This document shows, in pieces, positions 12,457 through 20,082 of a DNA stretch of 20,402 bases (its first letter is position 1; each line of letters opens with the position of its first letter). The notes under the pieces were generated by a model. That model was not told the origin of the DNA, ran no database searches, and saw only the letters and a list, made by a program, of their open reading frames with translations. Origin of the DNA: a virus; the IMG/VR virus record IMGVR_UViG_3300030109_002631, positions 45,864 to 66,265 of that record. One strand, written 5' to 3'. The translations under genes were made by a program, and so were the position numbers.

Positions 12457-13915
12457 ACTGCATGACCTATTAAGGTATTTCCATAATGCCCGTAAGAGTG
12501 ATGGCACTCTGGCTCCTATATTAGGAGAAGACTCTGTAGCTCTCACTTCAGCATTAGCTTATTTGTTAGAAGATAATAACTTTTGTATCAAAGCTTATTC
12601 AGGAACAGGTAAGACAGTTATCATGGATGCTGTCAAAATGTTACTTCCTGAAGAGTGGTATTATACAATGGAACATTTATCTGAGACTGCTATATGGTAT
12701 GACAAAACAGATATAAATATGTCTCGTTTTGTATTTATACCTGAAGCACAAAAGCTACCTGAAGGGGTTATGGAGATAATTAAAACATGGGCTGATGATA
12801 GAACAGCTAATCGTAAGGTGACCGATGTCACTACTAAGACAGCACGAGCGCAGAACTTATATAAGAAATTTGTTTTCATGTGTGTAGCAGTAGAAAACGA
12901 TAAAGGTTCAGCTTACTTTGATGCTGAGTTAGAACGTCGATGTATGATTATGCATACTAATCCCACAGTAGAACAAACTGAGAGAGTATTGAGATACAAG
13001 CTGATGCATTCAGCTCTTCCTAAAACATCTATTACCAATATGGATGAGGATGAAATAAACAAACTGAAAGAACACATAAAAGATTGTATATCAGAAAAGG
13101 ATGATGATAGGGGAACTGTTATTAAGAATCCCTGTGCTCCCTTTTTGATTGATGCTATTCCAAGTGCGTTCCCTGTTTCACGTTCTAAAGTTCAATATCT
13201 ATTGAGACTTGTGAATGCAGTTGCACGTTTCTATCCACAGGAATTAACCAGAGTAGATAAAGATGGAGTTCACTATGGCTTAGTATCACCTAAGCATAAC
13301 TGGTTAGCTCTTAGAATATATCTTCAGTCATTCGTAGAAGAGTGTCTACACATGCCAAGTCATGGAACAGATATATTAAAACTATTCCCTGAATCCAGAC
13401 TGGATAGATTTGGTTTTGCAGATAGTGATACAGTCAAAATGTCAGAAGCAGAAATCAAGAAAGCTGCGAAGGCTGCTGGTTTACCCTTCACTAAACTGAG
13501 ACCCGTTATATCAGGACTACTGATGACAGGGTTCTTAGAAAGTGAAGAAGATGGAAAAAGAATCTTATATTATAAGAGTCCTCTTTTGACATCACCTCAG
13601 TCTAAAATAAAATGGAGTGATTTGATTGACAACACGAAAGAGTTTATACGAGAGAACTGGCCTGAAGTGGCTGACGAATACATTAGGAGCAGTTGTAGCC
13701 GTATCCAAATTGTTGACCCGATTAACGGGAACAACATTGAACTGGGTGCGGGAGCAGAGAGAGCAACGGAAGTAGATGACGCTGAATATCCTTCAGTGTT
13801 TAAGTCTGCTAAAGATGCAAAGATTAAGGACTATGAGTCCTTTCTATTAAAAGCAGAAGGAGATTACAATGAAGAAGAAGACGAAGCCGTCAGAGTATTT
13901 TACGAAGAAGGTTAA
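12440..13915 (+). CDS. AAA+ ATPase, probable replicative helicase with winged helix
   Basis: A 491-residue protein. Walker A is AYSGTGKTV (52-60); the Walker B position reads FVFIPEAQ (97-104), with Glu102 present but Pro101 where Asp is expected. KFVFMCVAVEN (143-153) would be sensor 1 and ELERR (163-167) could hold the arginine finger. Residues 330-390 (MSEAEIKKAAKAAGLPFTKLRPVISGL) form a probable winged helix, followed by an acidic tail. MCM-like helicases share the AAA+ plus C-terminal winged helix plan, and the neighbours are polymerase, primase and ssDNA-binding genes. A helicase role is therefore likely but not proven; a helicase loader is the main alternative. SD GGAGAGATG spans the start region. 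Confidence 0.65.
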   Translation: MKKKFELHDLLRYFHNARKSDGTLAPILGEDSVALTSALAYLLEDNNFCIKAYSGTGKTVIMDAVKMLLPEEWYYTMEHLSETAIWYDKTDINMSRFVFIPEAQKLPEGVMEIIKTWADDRTANRKVTDVTTKTARAQNLYKKFVFMCVAVENDKGSAYFDAELERRCMIMHTNPTVEQTERVLRYKLMHSALPKTSITNMDEDEINKLKEHIKDCISEKDDDRGTVIKNPCAPFLIDAIPSAFPVSRSKVQYLLRLVNAVARFYPQELTRVDKDGVHYGLVSPKHNWLALRIYLQSFVEECLHMPSHGTDILKLFPESRLDRFGFADSDTVKMSEAEIKKAAKAAGLPFTKLRPVISGLLMTGFLESEEDGKRILYYKSPLLTSPQSKIKWSDLIDNTKEFIRENWPEVADEYIRSSCSRIQIVDPINGNNIELGAGAERATEVDDAEYPSVFKSAKDAKIKDYESFLLKAEGDYNEEEDEAVRVFYEEG

Positions 13916-14189
13916 ACTACCTACCAAAGACGAACAATTCGCAGTTGTTCGAGAGATGTCTGGAGGTTCACGTCTTCTCGCTATGTGTGAAGATAACCAA
14001 ATGAGAATGGTTAGAATCGGTGGTAAGTTTAAGAAAAGAATGTGGGTCCGAGTAGATGATTTAATATTAATCAAACCTTGGACCGTTCAGTCTGATTCAA
14101 GAGCAGACTTAGTTTATCGCTATCTCCCAAATGAGAGGAATTGGATTCTCAGAAGAGACATAATACCAGAGGAGTTGAATATATGGTAA
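13869..14189 (+). CDS. Archaeal translation initiation factor aIF1A
   Basis: A 106-residue protein with the full aIF1A plan: basic N-terminal tail, KVKLPTKDEQFAVVREMSGG (14-33), then the S1-type OB core with CEDNQMRMVRIGGKFKKR (40-57), MWVRVDDLILIKPW (58-71), and the helical end DLVYRYLPNE (80-89). Cellular aIF1A binds the A site of the 30S subunit and, with aIF1, sets up start-codon selection. Length is normal for the family. AAGGAGAT about 6 nt before ATG 13869 fixes the start, 47 nt inside the helicase-like gene. A viral copy could bias initiation toward viral messages, many of which have overlapping or non-ATG starts. The identification is firm; the purpose is inferred. Confidence 0.88.
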   Translation: MKKKTKPSEYFTKKVKLPTKDEQFAVVREMSGGSRLLAMCEDNQMRMVRIGGKFKKRMWVRVDDLILIKPWTVQSDSRADLVYRYLPNERNWILRRDIIPEELNIW

Positions 14190-14524
14190 TGGAAGCAACG
14201 TATATAGATTTTTGCAAACACAGTGCAAGATATCCTATTACGAAAGAAAAAGAATACCTAATGATAGGTCTAATGAATGAAGCTGGCGAAGTAGGTGGCG
14301 CATTCAAAAAAGAAATAAGAGATGACGTCGATAACAAAGAACTTATTATCGATGAAATGGGTGATGTTTTGTGGTATCTCACTAACTTATGCACATTATA
14401 TGGCATAACTCTAAGTGATTTGATGCATAAAAATGTTAGTAAATTAGTAGGGCGTATGACTGAAGAACAAGCCCGTAACTATAGAATCAGTCAAGGCACG
14501 GAGTTGCCTAACAATGCCAAGTAA
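14183..14524 (+). CDS. MazG-like nucleotide pyrophosphohydrolase
   Basis: A 114-residue all-alpha NTP pyrophosphatase. LMNEAGEVGGAFKKEIR (30-46) has Glu33 and Glu36 of the metal site, and DEMGDVLWYLTNL (57-69) supplies the second pair of acidic ligands. MazG enzymes hydrolyse NTPs or dNTPs to monophosphates, and viral forms are thought to adjust nucleotide pools or lower alarmones. AGAGGAG 8 nt before ATG 14183 supports this start over an upstream in-frame ATG at 14141. It overlaps aIF1A by 7 nt and the next gene by 11 nt. Confidence 0.85.
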   Translation: MVMEATYIDFCKHSARYPITKEKEYLMIGLMNEAGEVGGAFKKEIRDDVDNKELIIDEMGDVLWYLTNLCTLYGITLSDLMHKNVSKLVGRMTEEQARNYRISQGTELPNNAK

Positions 14525-14783
14525 AGATAACTTGGTAGTTAGCACAGACGACGAACGCCTACAGTGGATAACACTGTTGACTAAGTGTAGTGACTTTCAC
14601 TACGACATGTCAGGGCAATTTATAGAAGAGAAAGAGGTAGCTGACATCCATCGTGCATGGGCCGCCGCTATCCGAGATGCTGTATTACTAATTGATATGT
14701 GGCAAATAGAAGAAGCTGAGGTAAAGGTTGACCCTCGACCTCCTTCTGAACGTGCTACTAATGTAACTGAGGAAGAAGAATGA
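14514..14783 (+). CDS. Small acidic unknown protein
   Basis: An 89-residue protein with helices around residues 13-70 and an acidic tail (VTEEEE). It starts within the end of the MazG gene and its stop overlaps the polymerase start as ATGA, so its translation is tied to that of the polymerase. No family recognised. Confidence 0.6.
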   Translation: MPSKDNLVVSTDDERLQWITLLTKCSDFHYDMSGQFIEEKEVADIHRAWAAAIRDAVLLIDMWQIEEAEVKVDPRPPSERATNVTEEEE

Positions 14784-17008
14784 AAGTTCCGTTGATGGCT
14801 TCACTCTCTCCCAAGACAATAGACTTGAGAGACAAGAGCCTTAAAGTAAAGTTGTATAGAAATGGTCAAGCTGAGGTAGTTAAATCTCCTTATCTTCCAT
14901 ACTTCTATACTGAGGGGCCTAAGATGAGTGAGCCATACACAGCGATAGCTTCAGACCAGAAACTTCATTTACAAAAACATTACTATACTCCCGGCAGAGA
15001 TATACTTCCGAAGACAGCGCTTTTTGATGGTGGAAGAGAGTCTCTCTTAGAGAGGCTATGTATTGAACATCCAGACTTTTTCTCTCATTTCCCTAATGAA
15101 CAGGAAGTGAGGTGTTTGGTGTTTGATATTGAGACACACTCCCCCGATGGGTCTTTCCCCTTTGGAGAAAAATACCCAGTAGTAGCCATTGGTGTCGTTA
15201 CTTCTACTGGAGAGCGCGAAGTCTTTTTATGGGACGGTGAAAACGATAAGGAAGTTCTATGGGACTTTGCAAAGTATGTCAAGGAATACGACCCTGACAT
15301 CCTCTGTGGCTATAATTTGGTGGGTTATGATATCCCTCAGATTCTCCACAGGGTAAAGCATCACGGAATACAACGTAAACAATATCTATCTTATTTAAAT
15401 AGAGATGGTATCACATGGGGATTTGAGTCCCCTAAAGACCAGAAAGACCTTAAGATGAACGCTGGAGGACGTATAGTCCTCGATTTACTGAGGTGGACTC
15501 GCCTTGACTACTCACTATCAGGCATTCCACGTGGATTAAAGAGTGTTGCAAGAAATTTTGGATTGGACCCCATTGAGTTAGACTTTGAAAACAAAGCTCT
15601 ACTTGATTACGACATCAAGGAGATACACGAATATGTATTAAGCGATGTTGACGCAACCCTTTATTTATATAACCATTATTTCCCTCAGATTCAGTATATC
15701 GCAGAGACTTTATGCGTTCCTCTGGCAACCTATTGTAATGCCCCCAGTAGCTATATTACGAAAATTCTACAGGGCAGGTCTCTATTTAAGCAACGCATAG
15801 TAACGCTTACAAATAACAAAACAAGGCACCCAGAGATATTTAGAGCTGACAAGGGTAACTATCAAGCTGCCCACATAGAGCTTTATCAAGCTGGTTACCA
15901 TGAGAGAAATATCAAGGTAGACTTTAGCTCTTTCTATCCATCAATCGCAATGGCGCTTAATCTGGGACCAGATACTACACAGATTGTAGGCTATGATGAC
16001 TATCAAGATAAGATAGAATTCAAAGATGGTATATTATATGTGCCAGATAATAAAGTAGATAAGCGACTCATGCTCAAGATAGACCAAAACAAGAAGAGTT
16101 GTCTATATGAAATGTGTAATCTATTTAAAGAGATGCGAAAGCCTTATAAGCTTGGGTCAACGAAAGGAGATAAGAGCAGGTCCAATGCTCTAAAAATAAT
16201 GGTGAATACCTTTTATGGTGCAAACGCTAATCCTTACATTAGCTATGGTGATATGGGGGTGGGCATTGCTATCACGGCAATTGCGCGCTGGCTCCTTCTA
16301 TCAGGTGTCGATATTATCAATAGCCGATATGGAGAAGATGCTGTGGTATATGTACATACTGATGGGATTAATACTAATGTGGATGTCGACGTCGAATGGC
16401 TCACTAACAGACTAAGAAGAGTCCTTAAACATCACATACCAGATTCAGAACCCGAACATATCGCAATGGATAAAGACTACTTTAAGGAAGGAGTCTGGTT
16501 ACAGATAGGTAACTATGTCCTTCGTAACGAAGATGGTAGTCTCACTAAACATGGGTCTACATTTAAAGCTACCTCTCGTTCTAAATTCTACTTAAGAGTA
16601 TTGGAAAAGCTTATTGAAGCGCGACTTGACAATACGATTAATCATTCTTTTATTGATAAACTATATGATTTAAAAGAATATGAGTTAGATGATTTTGTTA
16701 TGCGTCGTGCTATGCATAGGCCGTTAGAAGAATATAAATCTCAAACTGATTTAACAGTTCAACTAATTAAGAAAGGACAAGAGATAGGAATAGAACCTGC
16801 TGAAGGAACAGCATATCATTATGTTAAAGCTAAAACTGGATATGAACTGAGAGATGTAGTTAATGGAGTTGAGGACATAGATATGCGTTACTATTGGGAC
16901 ACTGTTAGTACACTACTCGATAAGTTTGGATTAAAAGATAGGATAAGGAAGAGACCTCCATTAACTTTATTGGATGAAAAACAACAATCCTTAGCAGAGT
17001 GGATATGA
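14780..17008 (+). CDS. polB: Family B DNA polymerase
   Basis: A 742-residue family B polymerase with proofreading domain. Exonuclease motifs: FDIETH (115-120, Asp116 and Glu118), GYNLVGYD (177-184) and YVLSDVD (285-291). Polymerase motif A is DFSSFYPSI (381-389), motif B KIMVNTFYG (472-480), and motif C VYVHTDG (523-529). In motif C the first aspartate of the usual YGDTD is His526, while Asp528, normally the essential one, is kept. Family B enzymes copy the genome processively; this one is near the usual minimum length of 750-800 residues. It sits between MazG and an HNH gene and should work with the helicase-like and primase genes of this region. Confidence 0.95.
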   Translation: MKVPLMASLSPKTIDLRDKSLKVKLYRNGQAEVVKSPYLPYFYTEGPKMSEPYTAIASDQKLHLQKHYYTPGRDILPKTALFDGGRESLLERLCIEHPDFFSHFPNEQEVRCLVFDIETHSPDGSFPFGEKYPVVAIGVVTSTGEREVFLWDGENDKEVLWDFAKYVKEYDPDILCGYNLVGYDIPQILHRVKHHGIQRKQYLSYLNRDGITWGFESPKDQKDLKMNAGGRIVLDLLRWTRLDYSLSGIPRGLKSVARNFGLDPIELDFENKALLDYDIKEIHEYVLSDVDATLYLYNHYFPQIQYIAETLCVPLATYCNAPSSYITKILQGRSLFKQRIVTLTNNKTRHPEIFRADKGNYQAAHIELYQAGYHERNIKVDFSSFYPSIAMALNLGPDTTQIVGYDDYQDKIEFKDGILYVPDNKVDKRLMLKIDQNKKSCLYEMCNLFKEMRKPYKLGSTKGDKSRSNALKIMVNTFYGANANPYISYGDMGVGIAITAIARWLLLSGVDIINSRYGEDAVVYVHTDGINTNVDVDVEWLTNRLRRVLKHHIPDSEPEHIAMDKDYFKEGVWLQIGNYVLRNEDGSLTKHGSTFKATSRSKFYLRVLEKLIEARLDNTINHSFIDKLYDLKEYELDDFVMRRAMHRPLEEYKSQTDLTVQLIKKGQEIGIEPAEGTAYHYVKAKTGYELRDVVNGVEDIDMRYYWDTVSTLLDKFGLKDRIRKRPPLTLLDEKQQSLAEWI

Positions 17009-17607
17009 AAGACCCAAAAACAGGATATGGTAGAAACCCTATCTATTACTATGATGATGAAATAGCAGAGTGTAGTTGTCCTGATTGTAAACCTTACAAA
17101 ATGTGCTGGCCCCGTGAAATGTTTGGAGCTGGAGCACATGATAATCTAAGAGGGTGTAGTATGTGGACATTAACTTGCACTCAATGGAACAAACAAAAGG
17201 ATAGACGTAATGACATCGAATGGTATACCTTTCTTAGATGGAGGAGTTTAATGTCACAAGAAGGTAATAAACTTCCACCAATTCAAAGATATAAAACTAC
17301 AAAGGAAACTCGCGCTAACAATATTTTATTTAATGAATCCTTCTTACCTCTCTTTTCAGGATTAGAGAAGGACGAAGAAGGTTATTATATATGTCCAGTG
17401 CTGGGTATAAGAATGGAGTTAGAAGATTATGTTGAAGGAGCTTGTAATCAAAGATGGTCTTCACCGAGTGTAGATAGAATAGATTCTACTAAAGAACATC
17501 ATATAGATAACATTCAGATTATATCGTGGAGAGCTAATAATTTAAAATCAAATGCATCATTAGATGAATTAAGACAATTAGGTGCTTGGGCGGAACAGCT
17601 ATGTTAG
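17005..17607 (+). CDS. HNH endonuclease-like protein
   Basis: A 200-residue protein with a Cys-rich N-terminus (Cys23, Cys25, Cys28, Cys34) and a C-terminal HNH-type domain: Cys130-Pro, then SVDRIDSTKEHHIDNIQIIS (155-174) and ANNLKS (177-182). DRID and the Asn residues replace the classical Asp-His and Asn, a variant frequent in phage HNH proteins. It starts at ATG 17005, overlapping the PolB stop as ATGA; GTG 16999 is an alternative. It could be a free-standing homing-type endonuclease that lodged beside the polymerase gene, or a nuclease used in replication or packaging. Codon use appears more AT-rich than in the polymerase, consistent with later arrival. Confidence 0.7.
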   Translation: MKDPKTGYGRNPIYYYDDEIAECSCPDCKPYKMCWPREMFGAGAHDNLRGCSMWTLTCTQWNKQKDRRNDIEWYTFLRWRSLMSQEGNKLPPIQRYKTTKETRANNILFNESFLPLFSGLEKDEEGYYICPVLGIRMELEDYVEGACNQRWSSPSVDRIDSTKEHHIDNIQIISWRANNLKSNASLDELRQLGAWAEQLC

Positions 17608-17609
17608 GG

Positions 17610-17622
17610 CAAGCTTTATATA
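17610..17622 (+). promoter_or_regulatory. Archaeal promoter (BRE plus TATA box)
   Basis: CAAGCTTTATATA directly follows the HNH gene. The predicted start near 17645 leaves a leader of about 45 nt before ATG 17691, and it argues against the longer open frame that begins upstream of the promoter at 17586. Confidence 0.65.
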
Positions 17623-17690
17623 CTAATTCGTCTGAATTAAATACAGGACTGTCCGTAAGACAGCTCCTAACCCTATGGGACGTGAATAAA

Positions 17691-17885
17691 ATGGACGAAA
17701 ATGATAGTAAACAATTAGCATCTTTTTTGCAAGATGCAGAAGTCAAGATTGTGTGGCGTGAAGAGGACAAGACGAAAGTCGGTAGAGGAAAGATAACGAA
17801 TGACGATGAAAATTTTGTATATCTTACTGGTGAAAAAGGGACCGTTATCGTAAACAAGCGAGACATAATAGCAATAAAACAATAA
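17691..17885 (+). CDS. Small beta-rich unknown protein
   Basis: A 64-residue protein starting at ATG 17691, downstream of a promoter; the frame is open further left but that part would lie across the promoter. The alternation of strands (AEVKIVWREEDK, VGRGKITNDDENFVYLTG, KGTVIVNKRDIIAIKQ) looks like a small SH3/Sm-like barrel. Such folds can bind RNA, but no motif proves it. The glycosyltransferase gene starts 10 nt after its stop. Confidence 0.55.
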   Translation: MDENDSKQLASFLQDAEVKIVWREEDKTKVGRGKITNDDENFVYLTGEKGTVIVNKRDIIAIKQ

Positions 17886-17895
17886 GGTAATTATT

Positions 17896-19470
17896 ATGAT
17901 TAAACAGCCCTCACCGCAATCACAGGCAGCAGCTCAAACAGTTACACCTTTCCAGTCTGTACCAGAAGACAGGGTAGGTAAATACTCACACGAGTTAAAA
18001 TTTAAACCTAAAAAAGATAAGCTAAGGATAATGACAGTATCAGATAGTCCTTGGGCACCTACAGGATTTGGAACTAACACTAAAAATATATCATGTATAT
18101 TAACTAAGGAAGGACACCATATAGGGTATGGAGGATGTCAGAATCCACACCATGCAAAATGGGAAACTCCATGGCCATTAGGTCAAGATAAAGAATGGGT
18201 AGCCTTTGAAAATCTACCTATAATGTTTCCGGGAGATGAAAAGTATGGTGCTAAATCTTTCCCTCATTGGTGTACAGGATTCCAACCAAATTTAATATTA
18301 GCTCACTTAGATTTCCAAATGTTTCAGCATATAACTGATTCGAAGATACCTAACTTTATGCAATTACCATTACGAAAACCAGATGGTACATGGTTAAGTC
18401 GTAAAGAAAGACAAGATATGTTTAACAATGCATATAAAGAAGTTAGAAAAGGTGTAGAGTGGAAGCTCGGAGTTATTATACCTTACGATGGAGAACCGTC
18501 ATTACCACAATGGCAGAGACAAGTAGATGTTATTGATTATGGAGTAGCAATGTCACGCTATGGACAGATAGGACTTAAAAAAGATTTTAATATTGATACT
18601 ACATATATTCCACACGGAGTAGATTGTAATTTATTTAAACCTATTATGAACCCAAACTATGGTAAAGTCCCTCTTACAGATGTAGCTGGAGATGCTTTTG
18701 TTGTAGGCACAGTATCAAGAAATCAACATAGAAAAAACATTCCCCGTCTGGTTAAAGGATTTGCTCAGTTCGTTAAGAAGAATAACCTCAGTCCAAAACA
18801 AGCTAAATTAATTTTACACATGGATTGGCAGGATTTTATGGGCTGGCCATTCCCACAATTTGCAGACCAATATGGAGTAGGGGATTATTTATTACCTTCT
18901 CTAATGGGAACTTTAGATAAAGGTGAAGCTATTGATGAAGCAGGAATGGCTCATTTATATAATTGTATGGATGTATTTGTTCTACCAACAGGTGGAGAAG
19001 GATTTGGTATTCCAACCTTGGAAGCTATGTCTTGTGGTGTTCCTATATGCGCTACTAATTATACAACATCATATGAACTTATTAAGAGTGATAACCCTGA
19101 GACTGAAGATGTGCCTATGTATCCTTTAGGTGGAGGTCACTATGACCCAATGCCTCACGGACGAGACCATCTTGAAGAAGAAGATTTTTGTGAGAGAGGT
19201 ATACTACTTCCTTACAAAGATATGTGGTGGGACACACCTAACAGAGCAGCACCACAAAGAGCTAATGTATCAGAAAACGCTATATGTGAAGCTCTACAAT
19301 ATTATTATGATAACCCAACTAAGAAATTAGCAGCTGGTGCAGCAGGACGTAAACATGCTAAGGAACATTACGATTGGCATGGACCTATAGGTAAGAGATG
19401 GGTTGATTGGATAAACATGGTTCAGAAAGACATGGAACCTAAAAGAAAGGTGTCAAGGAAAAAGAAATGA
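17896..19470 (+). CDS. Glycosyltransferase, GT-B fold (group 1/GT4-like)
   Basis: A 524-residue glycosyltransferase. The N-terminal Rossmann domain opens with RIMTVSDSPWAPTGFGTNT (44-62), including the Gly-rich loop that binds the acceptor; the C-terminal domain starts at VVGTVSRNQHRKNIPRLVKGF (269-289) and contains GGEGFGIPTLEAMSCGVP (366-383) with the E-x7-E pair Glu368 and Glu376 that holds the nucleotide sugar. Similar enzymes in marine viruses are thought to glycosylate virion proteins, modified bases or host surface sugars. The first 40 residues are polar and lack a signal peptide; the Lys-rich end may touch membranes or nucleic acid. The stop overlaps the next gene as ATGA. Confidence 0.85.
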   Translation: MIKQPSPQSQAAAQTVTPFQSVPEDRVGKYSHELKFKPKKDKLRIMTVSDSPWAPTGFGTNTKNISCILTKEGHHIGYGGCQNPHHAKWETPWPLGQDKEWVAFENLPIMFPGDEKYGAKSFPHWCTGFQPNLILAHLDFQMFQHITDSKIPNFMQLPLRKPDGTWLSRKERQDMFNNAYKEVRKGVEWKLGVIIPYDGEPSLPQWQRQVDVIDYGVAMSRYGQIGLKKDFNIDTTYIPHGVDCNLFKPIMNPNYGKVPLTDVAGDAFVVGTVSRNQHRKNIPRLVKGFAQFVKKNNLSPKQAKLILHMDWQDFMGWPFPQFADQYGVGDYLLPSLMGTLDKGEAIDEAGMAHLYNCMDVFVLPTGGEGFGIPTLEAMSCGVPICATNYTTSYELIKSDNPETEDVPMYPLGGGHYDPMPHGRDHLEEEDFCERGILLPYKDMWWDTPNRAAPQRANVSENAICEALQYYYDNPTKKLAAGAAGRKHAKEHYDWHGPIGKRWVDWINMVQKDMEPKRKVSRKKK

Positions 19471-19841
19471 ATTTAGTATTTGGAATGGATGGAGTCATAT
19501 GCACTCCATGTAAAGACTACCATGATGTAGAACTAGCAAGACCGTTAGCCAACGTAAAAGATTTTATGATGTGGCTAATGAAAAACGAACACCATATAAC
19601 GATTTGGTGTAAAAGACCTAACTCATTAGATTGGGTTATGGCCACAAAGGAATGGTTAATGGAGAATCAAATACCGTATGATAGGTTATTGTTTGATAGA
19701 CCATATAATCCAGTCATGGTAACTGAAACACCGCCAAATTCAAAATATTACAAACATGATAATGACTTATGTATAGTCGCAGATATGTTTGAGGAGTGGA
19801 AAGATTATGTTAGGAAAGAATGGACCGATAGTCAAAGTTAA
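19467..19841 (+). CDS. HAD-like protein lacking its catalytic nucleophile
   Basis: A 124-residue protein with the outline of a small HAD phosphatase: LVFGMDGVICTP (3-14), ITIWCKRP (44-51) and DLCIVAD near residue 100. Motif I of active enzymes is D-x-D-G, with the first Asp forming the phospho-enzyme; here it is Gly6-Met-Asp8-Gly9. In motif II the usual Thr/Ser is Cys48. The protein is thus probably not a phosphatase by the normal mechanism, though the fold seems intact. It is translationally coupled to the glycosyltransferase, so it may regulate it or bind a sugar phosphate. Polynucleotide-kinase 3'-phosphatase-like origin is another option. Confidence 0.6.
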   Translation: MNLVFGMDGVICTPCKDYHDVELARPLANVKDFMMWLMKNEHHITIWCKRPNSLDWVMATKEWLMENQIPYDRLLFDRPYNPVMVTETPPNSKYYKHDNDLCIVADMFEEWKDYVRKEWTDSQS

Positions 19842-20082
19842 ATGGAGAGACTGCGCACAGCAGATTAAAGTATCTCAGATAGATATAAAGGAACCCTCTA
19901 ACCATCTCTCATATTGTGAGAGTATAGGGGAAAAGGTAGCAGATGACGGAAAGGCTTTAATACTCGTACAACACTGGTCAGATGTTGACGGAGTAGATAT
20001 ACTTGCAATCCCTTGGGATTGGTGTATCGAAGTCGAGGAGTTAAAATGTATTTCAGAGAATTCGGAATCCCAGCAAGAATAG
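19807..20082 (+). CDS. Small protein of a phage-type family, unknown function
   Basis: A 91-residue protein read from ATG 19807, preceded by GAGGAG about 11 nt upstream; an in-frame TTG 19789 would add six residues. The order PIVKVKWRDC (7-16), a central VGEKVADDGKALILVQHW-like stretch and ILAIPWDWCIEVEEL at the end follows a pattern common in small phage proteins: a Val-x-Trp-x-Asp strand, a hydrophobic strand pair and a final Ile-Pro-x3-Ile. No function is known for it. It overlaps the HAD-like gene by 35 nt and the primase by 37 nt. Confidence 0.6.
   Translation: MLGKNGPIVKVKWRDCAQQIKVSQIDIKEPSNHLSYCESIGEKVADDGKALILVQHWSDVDGVDILAIPWDWCIEVEELKCISENSESQQE

Noticed and set aside
17586-17690. 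Extension of the small protein at 17691 to a 99-residue form
   Set aside because: The extra part runs across the promoter at 17610-17622 and overlaps the HNH gene; translation from the promoter's transcript can only begin later.
18923-19330. Two + strand frames inside the glycosyltransferase (18923-19129 and 19130-19330)
   Set aside because: They are out-of-frame shadows of conserved glycosyltransferase sequence including the E-x7-E motif.
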